Below the pieces are notes generated by a model, which made no database searches, was not told the origin of the DNA, and saw only the letters and a list, made by a program, of their open reading frames with translations. Source: Ahaetulla prasina (lineage: Eukaryota > Chordata > Lepidosauria > Squamata > Colubridae). From it: a stretch of DNA of 64,000 bases. Numbering within the stretch: the stretch's first letter is position 1; every line of letters starts with the position of its first letter. Below are positions 9,886 through 19,206 of the stretch, in pieces. Location: the NCBI RefSeq assembly GCF_028640845.1, contig NC_080541.1:4726435-4790434 (forward strand), written 5' to 3'. The translations under genes were made by a program, and so were the position numbers.

Positions 9886-10530
9886 TATTTATTTATTATT
9901 TAAATTTATATACCGCCCTATCTCCCGAAGGACTCAGGGCGGTTTACAGGCATTTAAAAATAGATAAATACAGTCTAAAAACAATTAAAAAACTTATTCT
10001 AGAAGCCTAAATTAAAAATATGAAAATAAAACCCAATTTAAAACCCGTAAATTAAAATCTAGCTCAGTCCTGCGCAATTAAATAAGTATGTTTTAAGCTC
10101 GCGGCGGAAGGTCCGAAGGTCCGGAAGCTGACGAAGTCCTGGGGGTAGTTCGTTCCAGAGGGTGGGAGCCCCCACAGAGAAGGCCCTTCCCCTGGGCGCC
10201 GCCAGACGACATTGCCTCGCTGACGGCACCCTGAGGAGTCCCTCCCTGTGAGAGCGCACGGGCCGGTGGGAGGCATTCGGTAGCAGTAGGCGGTCCCGTA
10301 GATAACCCGGCCCTATGCCATGGAGCGCTTTAAAGGTAGTCACCAAAACCTTGAAGCGCACCCGGAAGGCCACAGGTAGCCAGTGCAGTCTGCGCAGGAT
10401 GGGTGTTATACGGGAGCCACGAGGGGCTCCCTCTATCACCCGCGCAGCCGCATTCTGGACTAACTGTAGCCTCCGGATGCCCCTCAAGGGGAGCCCCATG
10501 TAGAGAGCATTGCAGTAATCCAATTTATAA
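9886..10530 (-). pseudogene. L2-like LINE, C-terminal ORF remnant and 3' UTR
   Basis: A frame open at 10523-10059 (154 residues) has the L2-type C-terminus: LQLVQNAAARVIEGAP, ILRRLHWLPVAFRVRFKVLV, TTFKALHGIGPGYLRDRLL, SVGAPTLWNELPPGLRQLP and a final RRELKTYLF. The 3' UTR ends in the complement of CCGCCCTGAGTCCTTCGGGA and a TTTA repeat tail. The reverse transcriptase core is absent. This is one of the cleanest L2 remnants in the window. Confidence 0.88.
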
Positions 10531-10905
10531 TGATTATTATAAATATTAGCTTATTGGTATTTCTGCATTATTATTGTTGTATTTATGGTTTGCCAGATGT
10601 GGGAGTTTGATGGCCGTAAAAGTATTGTCGCAGGATGTAAGCTGTTCAGAGGGAAGCTGCCTTCTGCAATTGACTGGTGGTGATTTGGTCAATGCCAATC
10701 ATGTTTAATTGGTACTCCAGAGATTTCTGGAATAGCCTATGACTATTGGCACCACCTTTGCCTTCTTTTGCCAGAGTTGTTCTATTTCTAATTGCAGGTC
10801 TTTTGTATTTTGCTATCTTCTCCAGTTCTTTCTCTTTCTATTCTGCTGTTGTTTGTCGTACAGTCAGCCAAATGTTCAGACTGGGTTCGGCATTTTTATC
10901 CACCT
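10531..10905. other. No recognised feature
   Basis: Unique-looking sequence, T-rich in the second half. No gene seen. Confidence 0.4.
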
Positions 10906-10957
10906 AGCCCAGGGGTATCAAAATCAAGGCCCGCGGGCCAGATCCAGTCCACGGGGT

Positions 10958-12033
10958 TGTTGTGGTCTGCCAGCAACCTGCAGAGCTGGCAGCGGAGTCG
11001 GACAATGAGGAGACTGGGGAGGACAATGGGCCAGTCTTGGAGTCAGGGGAAGACCTGGATGAGGGCTCTGCATCGGAGGCAGAGATGGGGCCAGGGCCAT
11101 CGGGGAGTGATGTGCAGATTCTGGAGCCTCTAGAGCAGCGGTTCTCAACCTGTGGGTCGCGACCCCGTTGGGGGTCAAATGACGATTTGCCAGGGGTCAC
11201 CTAAGACCATCGGAAATATGGGAAGTATACTTGCGAGTCAAAGAATCGCGCTCCAATGGTTGACTCCACAAGCCAGCTGCAGGCTCTTCAAATCGCTAGC
11301 CGAATTCGGCTTCAGGCGCGATGAATTAAAAAAGAGAGAAATCTTTGCTCTGATGTCTCCCTCTCAAGCCAGCTGCAATCACTCCCAATCTCTAGCCTAA
11401 TCTGGCTTCAGGCGTGATAAAGTTAACAGGGGAGGAGTCTCCGCTTTAATGCCTCCGTCCTCAAGGCAATCGCAAGCAGTTCAGATCACTAGCCAATACG
11501 GCTTCAGGCGCGATAAATTCAAAACGAAAATAATTTTATGGTTGGGGTCGCCACATCATGGGGAATTGTATTAAAGGGGTCGCAGCACTATAAAGGTTGA
11601 GAACCACTGCTCTAGAGGCTAACAGCAGAGAGGCAGGGGAACAGGAGGAGCCTGTTCCTAGTGTATGCATGTGAAGAGCTGCCAGAAGGCAAGAGCAGCT
11701 AAAGCAAAAAGGACAACTTAGGGGTAAGGCCAGGAGATGATTGCCCTCTCCCATAAGGCTTAAAATAGCAGCAATGGCTCTTTGGCTCTTTGTAGGAAAG
11801 CAACGTTGCTACATCTGTTTTGACTCAGTGTCTCTTGTTTCTGAAAGGCCTTTGGCAGGGTGCCAAAGAAGATAAAGGTTTGTGCTAAACTCGAAGGACT
11901 TTTTCTGAAGGACTTGTTTTGGAATTAATTTGGACTAAGCTGAGAATGAAGTAATTCTCAGCTGTTCTAATAAAATATGTTTGTTTAGGACTGATTGTGT
12001 CTGGTAATAACTACTTGGGCCTTAGTCACAACA
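10958..12033 (+). mobile_element. Solo LTR (copy G), interrupted by a hAT element
   Basis: It starts TGTTGTGGTC and ends AGTCACAACA, with perfect 5-bp duplications GGGGT at 10953-10957 and 12034-12038. From the edge a frame is open from 10959 into the insertion. It is acidic (AAESDNEETGEDNGP, EGSASEAEMGPGPSGSD) and parallels copy H. After the insertion the remainder (EEPVPS-like) continues. A TATA-like GGCTTAAAATAG lies at about 11757 and AATAAA at about 11970. Without the insert it is about 594 bp. Confidence 0.9.
11136..11609. mobile_element. SPIN-like non-autonomous hAT transposon
   Basis: A 474-bp element with inverted ends CAGCGGTTCTCAACCTGTGG and GGTTGAGAACCACTG. Perfect 8-bp target duplications CTCTAGAG lie at 11128-11135 and 11610-11617. 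Subterminal blocks GTCGCGACCCC, CACCTAAGACCATCGGAAA and AATAATTTTATGGTTGGGG match what I know of SPIN/OposCharlie-type hAT elements. The middle holds about three diverged 85-100-bp tandem units around GGCTTCAGGCGCGAT (about 11312, 11409 and 11503). No transposase is present. Confidence 0.85.
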
Positions 12034-12197
12034 GGGGTGCTTAGATCTAACCCACGGGACTGCCCTGGAAACAGTGAAGGACCAGCCCATGGTGCCTCTG
12101 CCAGTGAAAATGAAGCTCAGGAGGGCCACTTGTGGCCCCCTGAGCTCCATTTTTGGCTGCAAAGGCATCCTGCAGCCCTCTACCAGTGAAAATGGAG

Positions 12198-12355
12198 TTC
12201 CTGAATATTCTAGATGTGGCCTTACTAAGTATGTGGTGTTATAGTGTGTGGTGTTAAAGGTATCGTTATCATTTTCAAGCAGGTTTGTAATTACTGTTGT
12301 AGAAGAAATATAAAGTTGTTGGTTTGGTTTCAGATGCTTCCTAAACAAGTTCAAC
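12198..12355 (-). mobile_element. Possible CR1 fragment
   Basis: GAATATTCTAGATGTGGCCT resembles the complement of CR1 sequence upstream of the ORF2 C-terminus. The rest is too diverged to place. Confidence 0.4.
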
Positions 12356-12712
12356 GATTAAGAATTCCAGCAAGATGAAAATCATGGAATCCAATGGAGG
12401 GAGTTTGCTGTCCCTTCAATTTAAAACATCCGCCATCATTTCTGACCAACAGAAAGACCTAAACCCCAAAACATGGTCATAAAAATGAAAACAGAGCAAT
12501 GACTCTACAAACAGTGAAGATTCATACATTATAGTCAGGATTTTAAAGAATTTAAAATTACCATTACCAATTACCATCAGCTATCTGAAAGTTCAGCATT
12601 ATGCTAAGCCAAGAATTGCTCCAACATATTTTCACTTTCCTTTGTATGAACTAAACTGAATGAGCAGAGACAGTAACACACCATTCAACAACGACCATCA
12701 AGAAGTCAATTT
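12356..12712. other. No recognised feature
   Basis: Nothing identified. Confidence 0.4.
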
Positions 12713-13175
12713 CCTTAGTAGCACTGATGGTATTACCTAATTGAGTAATGAAATGTCTACAAGAAAACAAGCTCAGAGACCACCAAGGACCCCACAGTTG
12801 TCATCGTCCTCCTCCTCCTCCTCCTCTTCCTCCTCCTCCTCCTCTCCACAAATCCCATTCTTTTCTAGTACTGATGACATTAACTAGTTGGGTCATAAAA
12901 TATGTTCAAGAAACAACCAAGTCAGAGACCACCAAGGAACCCACAGCCGCCATCCTCCTCCTCCTCCTCCTCCTCCTCCTCCTCCTCCTCCTCCTCCTCC
13001 TCCTCCTCCTCCTCCTCCTCCTCCTCCTCCTCCTCCTCCTCTCCACAAACTCCTCTCCTTTCTAGCACTGATGATGTTACCTAGTTCGGTCATGAAATGT
13101 CTGCAAGAAAACAACCAAGTTCAGAGAGCACCAAGGACCCCTCACTTCAACCCCAAGCTCCAAGTATCTCTTTGA
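12713..13175 (+). repeat. TCC minisatellite with hammerhead-like cores, three units
   Basis: Units have core blocks at about 12722, 12868 and 13068, separated by TCC tracts (12808-12842 and 12955-13041). The third unit has the best-kept core in the window. Flanks (GCAAGAAAACAACCAAG, CAGAGAGCACCAAGGACC) match the other arrays of this family. Confidence 0.85.
13068..13101 (+). ncRNA. Hammerhead ribozyme-like core in TCC minisatellite
   Basis: All conserved segments are present in order: CTGATGA (13068-13074), a stem II hairpin (GTTACC at 13076-13081 against GGTCAT at 13088-13093, one mismatch and one wobble) and GAAATGTC (13094-13101), giving GAAA and a GUC cleavage triplet. Stem I is strong: TTTCT-A-GCA (13059-13067) pairs with TGC-A-AGAAA (13102-13110), eight of nine positions. 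Stem III is only AU/GU, suggesting dimeric action. The family ancestor was probably GAAACGTC. The call is structural inference. Confidence 0.55.
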
Positions 13176-13555
13176 TCAGCGAGCGGAGAACAACCATGGG
13201 GCTTCATTTCAAATAACAATGGAGTGGTTCCCATATCTACAGAAATGTTGCATCTCCAGAAAAACGATTTTACTTTACGTGCAAGTTAAAAGCGTTCCTA
13301 AATTTATGAAGAACTGCACACGACGTGAGTTGTCTGCCTGATTCACTGTTGATGTGGGCGATCAGTTTTGGAATTCTAGAAGCGTCATCATAGAATCATT
13401 GCGTAGAGAAAAGTCACTGAGGTCACGAATCCACCTCCTGCTCATTTGGAGAAATGCAAATTAAAGGCTCTGCAACAGATGGCTGTCCCATGTCCACTTC
13501 GGGAAAAACCTTCATAAAATAATCCCCCCCATCCCCGCAAAATCAATTTCACACT
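13176..13555. other. No recognised feature
   Basis: Unique-looking; no gene or repeat family identified. Confidence 0.4.
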
Positions 13556-13560
13556 GCAGG

Positions 13561-13772
13561 TTCTTCTTCTTCTTCTTCTTCTTCTTCTTCTTCTTCTTCT
13601 TCTTCTTCTTCTTCTTCTTCTTCTTCTTCTTCTTCTTCTTCTTCTTCTCCTCCTCCTCCTCCTCCTCCTCCTCCTCCTTCTCCTTCTTCTTTTTCTCCCC
13701 CTCCTCCTCCTCCTCCTCCTCCTCCTCCTCCTCCTCCTCCTCCTCCTCCTCCTCCTCCTCCTCCTCCTCCTC
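13561..13772. repeat. (TTC)n-(TCC)n microsatellite
   Basis: About 212 bp of pure TTC (13561-13647) passing into TCC with a short mixed break near 13680. All three minus-strand frames stay open (poly-Arg/Glu/Lys/Gly), which is not coding. Confidence 0.97.
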
Positions 13773-13821
13773 CCACAAAACATCCAGACACATCGAGAAT
13801 CCAAATCCAAATCCAAAATCA

Positions 13822-14076
13822 AGGCCGTGGTGGCTCAGGCTGTAAGAAGCCTGTTATTAAAACACAGCAGCCTGCAATTACTGCAGGTTCAAGCCCCACC
13901 AGGCCCAAGGTTGACTCAGCCTTCCATCCTTTATAAGGTAAGTAAAATGAGGAGCCAGATTGTTGGGGGGGCAATGAGTTGACTTTGTAAATATACAAAT
14001 AGAATGAGACTATTGCCTTACACACTGTAAGCCGCCCTGAGTCTTCGGAGAAGGGCAGGATATAAATGTAAACCAA
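13822..14076 (+). mobile_element. MIR/CORE-like SINE, near full length
   Basis: A tRNA-like head with an A box (GTGGTGGCTCAGG) and a B box (GGTTCAAGCCCC at about 13887). Then the CORE-like AAAATGAGGAGCCAGATTG and the L2-like end GCCGCCCTGAGTCTTCGGAG, GGATATAAATG, with an A-rich tail. It is the best reference copy of this family here. Confidence 0.82.
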
Positions 14077-14495
14077 AAAAAAATTAAACAGTAATCAACA
14101 GATTACTGTCTCATGTTGAATGTGGGGGAGAGAACACAAATCTTGGACTTCTTTTGGTTGATGTCCTGTCAGACGTATCAAGACTTTCTCCTTCTCCCTT
14201 CTTCAGTTGTCTCTTTAGTTGTCTTCAGATTCCTATTTCCCTTCAGTCATTAGATTTAATTCTTCATTAAATCACTTTCCTAAAAAAATATCTTTAGCAA
14301 GACTCCCCATCTGCTCCTTCCTCCACTAGCACAGATCCTCAAGGGTTCTTCATTAACGATACAGATTTGCAAAAACTGTGGCTCTGGTTTATCAGAGGGT
14401 GAAGAATTGTTCCTTCCAGTTGAAGATACTAATTTCTCAATCTGGTTAGCCATTGGATCGAGATGTCCCAAAGATGTTTGTTTGTTTTTAAGAGG
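14077..14495. other. Unclassified, possibly PLE-flanking sequence
   Basis: Weak resemblance to PLE terminal sequence around 14150-14230. Otherwise nothing recognised. Confidence 0.35.
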
Positions 14496-15190
14496 CAACT
14501 GGACTTTCTGTTTTTTTCTTTGAAGATGTTTCCCTTCTCCTCCAAGGAGCTTCTTCAGCCCTGACTGGATGGTGGGGAATGGAAGGATTTATACTCCTTG
14601 CAGACAGCTGGTCATTTGCATCCTTTTAGCGGGATGTTAAGGTCGCCTGGAGGTTTACCTGTATCATCAGGCTCACCTGAGTGGTGCAAATGGGTGTGGA
14701 GCCTTCTTGGAACTGTTGAAAGGACTGTGCTGTAGATTGGAGATAGATGATGCCGTATCCCTCCTTCTCTGTGGAGAGAGGGCTGTTCAACTTTGACCTA
14801 GATGGCCTCTCTGACCCCGCTTTCAAACTAGTGGTCTTTGGCCAAAATGTAGACTTTGCTGTCTTCAAAAGAGTGGCCTTTGTCTTTTAAATGCAGATGG
14901 ACTGCTGAATCTAGTCCTGATGTCTTTGTTCTCCTATGTTGTGCCATGTGTTTGTGAAGTGGTTGTTTTGTTTCCCCAATGTACAGATCTGCACATGGCT
15001 CACTGCATTGTACTACATATACCACATTGCTCAGTTTCTATCTGGGTGTTTTCTCCTTGGGATGGATGAGCTTCTGCCTTATTGTATTCTTGGGTTTGAA
15101 GTGTGCACGTATGTTGTGTTGCCTGAAGACCCTCCTGAGCTTTTTCGATATGCCTGCAACGTACAGAATGACAACGTTGCTTCATATATT
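14496..15190 (-). pseudogene. Penelope-like element C-terminus with GIY-YIG endonuclease remnant
   Basis: Minus-strand frames encode the end of a PLE protein: a segment with SKKLRRVFRQHNI, then LSNVVYVVQCSEPCADLYIG (GIY-YIG nuclease start with the paired cysteines typical of PLE nucleases), LYIGETKQPLHKHMAQHRR and AVHLHLKDKGHSFEDSKV, whose His residues fit a CCHH zinc site. A stop or frameshift follows near 14828. A second frame (about 14868-14626) continues toward SLHREGGIRHHL-type residues. The non-coding end with a ribozyme-like core follows. The reverse transcriptase part is missing, so the copy is dead. Confidence 0.8.
14525..14558 (-). ncRNA. Hammerhead ribozyme-like core in PLE (minus strand)
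   Basis: On the minus strand: CTGAAGA (14558-14552), a hairpin around CTCCTTGGAGGAG, then GAAACATC (14532-14525). GAAACATC is the expected product of CpG decay of GAAACGTC. The GUC triplet is changed to AUC, so U before the cleavage base is kept but stem III is weaker. Confidence 0.42.
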
Positions 15191-15375
15191 GTTTTATTTG
15201 TTATCTGTTATGGATCAAGATGGAAACCAAGCCCTGATGGTTCTACCGTAGCGCCTTCATTCTGCCACGGGGGCCATATATTCTCCATTGCAGTTGAGGA
15301 TGGGAACGTTCCATCTTCAGATGGATTTTTGATAGGAGCAGATTGAAGAAATGAACATAAACTGGAGCCAAACAA
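15191..15375. other. Unclassified
   Basis: Sequence between the PLE and the L2 end; no family assigned. Confidence 0.35.
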
Positions 15376-15652
15376 TGTCGGCTGGCGGCCCCCGTCAACT
15401 TCCTGATCTCCGGACCTTCCGCCACGAGCTAAAGACGTATTTATTCTTCCACGCAGGACTGGCATAGAATTAGTATTATTATTCGTAATTTTAAATGGGG
15501 TTTTATGGTTTTATGTATTTTAAATTTAGGGGCCAAATTTAATAAGTTTTTTTATCAGTGTTTTTATTTGTATTGTATCTATTTATTGTTGGTTTTTATC
15601 TGGCTGTGAACCGCCCTGAGTCCTTCGGGAGAAGGGCGGTATAAAATAATAA
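15376..15652 (+). mobile_element. L2-like LINE 3' end
   Basis: Frameshifted end of the ORF (CTTCCTGATCTCCGGACCTT, CGCCACGAGCTAAAGAC) followed by the 3' UTR with GAACCGCCCTGAGTCCTTC and GGGCGGTATAAAA. It joins directly to the following microsatellite tail. Confidence 0.82.
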
Positions 15653-15678
15653 TAATACACACACACACACACACACAC

Positions 15679-15738
<60 letters not shown>

Positions 15739-15760
15739 TTTATTATTATTGTTGTTGTTG

Positions 15761-15802
<42 letters not shown>

Positions 15803-15840
15803 ATTATTATTATTAATTATTATTATTATTATTATTATAC
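15653..15840. repeat. Compound (AAT)n-(CA)n-(TTG)n-(ATT)n microsatellite
   Basis: CA run about 15657-15680, AAT run about 15680-15737, TTG run near 15750, then ATT/TTAATTA runs. It is the tail of the L2-like LINE, extended by slippage. Confidence 0.95.
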
Positions 15841-15904
15841 CAAATCTGGAGAAGCAAGTACATTAGCCTGGCAACCAAATCTAGGTTAGTTTGCTCAATC
15901 ATGT

Positions 15905-15990
15905 TCCCCAGAGCTACCTAGGGTTGTGAAAGTTGGAACTTAAAAAAAGCAAGATGGGAAGAAAACTGACTCATTTGAGGTGTTGGCGAT
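15905..15990 (+). repeat. Dispersed repeat block, inverted partner at 17.7 kb
   Basis: CTACCTAGGGTTGTGAAAG and GACTCATTTGAGGTGT recur in reverse orientation at about 17673-17745. Family unknown. Confidence 0.55.
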
Positions 15991-15999
15991 GCCTCCTGT

Positions 16000-16421
16000 A
16001 TATTCCTTGAAGAGCAAAGGTGTCCAACAAGCTATCAACTCTCAAAGCAACCCTGGCCAGCTCTCGAGTTGCCATAGACAAGGGGGATGGGAAACTGACA
16101 AAGCAGCACGGCAGCCAAATACAAAAGCACATTCCAGACATATCTCTCTCAAGGCTGTCTCCCAGGGTTACCCACAGGGCCAGAGGGGAGTGATCTCTAC
16201 AAACCACGAAATTTCTCCATTGGCAAATGTGACGCCCCCTGATGACACACCCTGGTGGGAGGTGGGGAAAGAGGGTCATGGTTGGGGCATAAATTACGTG
16301 GAGTCAGAATTGGCTTCACTTGGAACGTGCTGACATGAAACTCCAAATAAATAACTGGATTTCTTTTGAAACTTGGCTCGAGGCTCATGATTTAGTTAGG
16401 GCATCCGTCGGAACCCTGACA
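16000..16421 (+). mobile_element. LTR fragment of the 45.7-kb family
   Basis: Matches the LTR at 45671-46054 over most of its length: CTGGCCAGCTCTCGAGTTGC, TCTCAAGGCTGTCTCCCAG, TATA-like GGGCATAAATTACG, AATAAATAACTGGATTTC and the end GTCGGAACCCTGACA. The 5' edge is unclear and I found no target duplication. CR1 follows immediately. Confidence 0.65.
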
Positions 16422-16429
16422 GGAAGCCA

Positions 16430-16655
16430 ACTCTCTCAAATCAAGGAGAGAAGCAACCTAGAACTAAGGAGAAATTTCCTGACAGTTAGAACAATTAATC
16501 AGTGGAACAACTTGCCTGCAGAAGTTGTAAATGCTCCAACACTGGAAATTTTTAAGAAAATGTTGGATAGCCATTTGTCTGAAATGGCGTAGGGTTTCCT
16601 GCCTGGGCAGGGGGTTGGACTAAAAGACCTCCAAGGTCCCTTCCAACTCTGATAT
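16430..16655 (+). pseudogene. CR1 ORF2 C-terminal fragment
   Basis: Encodes IKERSNLELRRNFLTVRTI, QWNNLPAEVVNAPTLEIF and KKMLDSHLSEMA with the stop, then the CR1 3' UTR. Only the last about 55 codons remain. Confidence 0.85.
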
Positions 16656-17244
16656 TATTATTATTAAATATTGATATATTGGAGCACATAATACCAGACA
16701 TGTCACTAGAAGGAAGGAAAAAATCACAAAACTGTGTGTCAGGCTACCTCCGACTGTAATTAGGAAAGAATTCACCTTGACTTCATGTGGAATGAAGAAA
16801 AGTACTTTTACTATTTACAGTCTTGATAGCAGCTTAGCTAAGTTGGATCTGAGACAAAATATGGCTAACATATCATATCCCCCCAATTGTCCCTCCTCCT
16901 CCAGGAGGTCAAGCTGGTCTGGTCCAATGCCAGCTCCTTCTCGGCCCCTCGTGGTAATCTTCTTCCACAGGTCTCTAGATGTCAGTCATCTTAGGAATGC
17001 AGTGTCTGTTAGAAAAACCCGCGCTGATAACACTCAGTTGTTAATCACTCCTCCCCCACTGTTATGTCAGCCGACACTCTTAATAGGCTCCTTTCCCTTA
17101 CCCTGTACGGTGGTATGATACATCTCATTTCCTTAATAGTTTTATAATACAGAAATAAACATTTCACATTCTATCTACTGATATAATCATTCAAAAGTAT
17201 ACGAAGATTGGAGTGGAGGCTGACATTGTGTCTCACTTAATGTC
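16656..17244. other. Unclassified; possible LTR on the minus strand
   Basis: TGTCAGGCTACC at about 16737 could be the complement of an LTR end (...CCTGACA). No matching other edge was found. Nothing else recognised. Confidence 0.3.
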
Positions 17245-17395
17245 TATAGAGATTCTCAGTCATTCAGGTCCTAGTTGTCCCAAAGGTGCTTTTTCAAGAG
17301 GCAACTGGTGAAGAAACTTCTTGGATGAAGAGCAAAACATCTTCAAAGAAAAACGAGGAAGTCCAGTTGTCTCTTGAGAACGTATCTCACTTCCT
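17245..17395 (+). mobile_element. PLE non-coding fragment
   Basis: Contains GAGATTCTCAGTCATTCAGG, CTTCTTGGATGAAGAGCAAA and CATCTTCAAAGAAAAACGAGG. The ribozyme-like core is degraded (CTGGTGAAGA, CAAAACATC). Confidence 0.65.
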
Positions 17396-17822
17396 TTGGC
17401 CATGTCATATGGGGGAATTTACTGGAGAAAGTAATTACATTGGGAAGTGTTAGTGGTCAAAGGAAACCAGGCCACCAAGGAACATGGTCATGCAAGTTCA
17501 GAAGAGGTGGAGAGATCTGGTCCGTGGAATCGCCAAGAGTTAAATGAATAGATCACTTAATCAGATTGAAGGAAGTGGAAGAAACGAGGCAAGGGACATC
17601 TGTTATATCATATGGTTGGAACCACAATCTTGTCTCTTCTGAAGCCTTGAACAGATGTCCCTTGCCTCGTTTCTTCCCACCACACCTCAAATGAGTCAAT
17701 TTTCTTCCCGTCTTGCTTCCACTTTTCACAACCCTAGGTAGCTATGGGGGGAAATGATAAGTCCCTTGACCAATATTTAAAAAAAGGCAGTCCTGGTTGC
17801 CATCTTGACTTTTTTGCCCCCA

Positions 17823-17823
<1 letters not shown>
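17396..17823. repeat. Unclassified repeat with a perfect 24-bp inverted repeat
   Basis: GAAACGAGGCAAGGGACATC (from about 17580) is exactly complementary to the segment at about 17650-17673, spacer about 46 nt. The segment after it (17673-17745) is the inverted partner of 15905-15990. Origin unknown. Confidence 0.5.

Positions 17824-17886
<63 letters not shown>
17824..17886. repeat. (CA)n microsatellite
   Basis: Sixty-three bases of uninterrupted CA. Confidence 0.98.
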
Positions 17887-17889
<3 letters not shown>

Positions 17890-18200
17890 AGATGTGGGAC
17901 AATTTCTCCTTGCCAACATATCTTCTCAGGTATTACAATGACAGTGACACAACCTATCACCTGGACACGGCTATAAATATTCATCCGTCATTCCACTTAC
18001 GGCATGTCCAGTAAATCCATCAAGATAACCTTCCCAACCATATTATGTGTTCTTTACTTGATGATGTTTAAGGTCTGTGGCCCATTCTACTCTCCTTGAG
18101 TGTTGCATTTTGAACTCTAGACCATGGTTTGCATCTTGTTTGTTAAAGGTGCTTTTGAGGAGCACGATTTAATCAAACTGACCTTTTTGTTAAAGCAATA
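17887..18200. other. No recognised feature
   Basis: Nothing identified. Confidence 0.4.
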
Positions 18201-18204
18201 TGAA

Positions 18205-18605
18205 GCTCTAAAGCTAAGACATATGAAGAACGGTTGCAGGAACTGGGTTGGTCTAGTTTAATGAAAAGAAGGGGAGACATGATAGCAGTCTTCCAATATC
18301 TCAGGGGCTGCCACAGAGAAGAGGGAGTCAAGCTATCCTCCAAAGCACCTGAAGGCAGGACAAGAAACAATGGATGGAAACTAATCAAGGAGAGAAGCAA
18401 CCTGGAACTAAGGAGAAATTTCCTGACAGTTAGAACAATTAACTAGTGGGACAACTTGCCTCCAGAAGTTGTGAATGCTCCAACACTGGAAATTTTTAAG
18501 AAAATGTTGGATAGCCATCTGTCTGAGATGATGTAGGGTTTCCTGCCTGGGCAGGGGGTTGAACTAGAAGGCCTCCAAGGTCCCTTCCAACTCTGTTGTT
18601 GTTAT
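18205..18605 (+). pseudogene. CR1 ORF2 C-terminal fragment
   Basis: Frame 18234-18446 encodes LMKRRGDMIAVFQYLRGCH, LSSKAPEGRTRNNGWKL and LELRRNFLTVRTIN. A stop then interrupts what should be QWNNLP. The 3' UTR follows and ends in TTCCAACTCTGTTGTTG plus a short TTA run. Confidence 0.88.
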
Positions 18606-18611
18606 TATTAT

Positions 18612-18868
18612 TATCCTATCTTTCAATGACTACTTCAGCTTCAACCACAACAATGCACAAGCAAATAATAGATACAAACTCATGGTCAACCGCTCCAAAC
18701 TTGATTGCAGAAAATATGACTTCAGCAACAGAGTGGTCAATGCCTGGAATGCACTACCTGACTCTGTGGTCTCTTCCCAAAATCCCCAAAGCTTTAACCA
18801 AAAACTGTCTACTGTTGACTTCAACCTATTCCTAAGAGATCTGTAAGAGGCATGCATAAGTGCATTTT
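18612..18868 (+). mobile_element. CR1-group LINE (family C) C-terminal fragment
   Basis: Related to the RT-bearing LINE at 27.4-28.9 kb: GACTACTTCAGCTTCAACCA, GATTGCAGAAAATATGACTT, CTGACTCTGTGGTCTCTTCC, then GAGGCATGCATAAGTGC. Coding frame is short and dead. Confidence 0.75.
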
Positions 18869-18925
18869 AAAAAGATGTTAGATAACCATTTGTCTGAAGT
18901 GGTGTAGGGTTTCCTGCCTAAGCAA
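18869..18925 (+). mobile_element. Short CR1 3' end
   Basis: AAAGATGTTAGATAACCATT to GGTTTCCTGCCTAAGCA, a 57-bp CR1 piece between two family C pieces. Confidence 0.6.
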
Positions 18926-19110
18926 GACTGGGTTCCAGACAGAATGAGCTGTATTCAAGGATTGGTCTAGCAAATGTTTTGTATGCTCTAGTTAGTAGTA
19001 CAATATTACCAGAGAAGAAGCTACGCAAGATTAGGTTAACAACTCTTGGTGTCTTTTTGGCAACCTTTTTGGCAACACAATGTGGACACATGCACCAAAT
19101 GGATAGATAG
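18926..19110 (-). mobile_element. Family C LINE fragment, inverted
   Basis: Complement of the segment encoding the motif NTTLLTRAYKTFARPILEYS seen at 28.3 kb. It is inverted relative to the 18612 piece. Confidence 0.7.
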
Positions 19111-19206
19111 CCTTGAATGTCAACCTCATGACTTGGTTGAGTTGGGCAACTATAGAAGAGCAATAATTGTTTATTCAATGGTAGACCAGTGGGTAGAATT
19201 ACAATA

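Larger units (their letters stand above)
10910..12197. mobile_element. hAT-type MITE, outermost host of a nested insertion
   Basis: The left part (10910-10957) reads CAGGGGTATCAAAATCAAGG then CCCGCGGGCC. The right part resumes at 12034 and runs to about 12197 (CAGTGAAAATGGAG). The split is exactly at LTR G with GGGGT duplicated. The CAGGGGT start fits hAT ends. A degraded CR1-like piece seems to replace the far end. Confidence 0.6.

Noticed and set aside
13442..13822. Poly-Arg, poly-Glu and poly-Gly proteins
   Set aside because: Trinucleotide repeat read in three frames.
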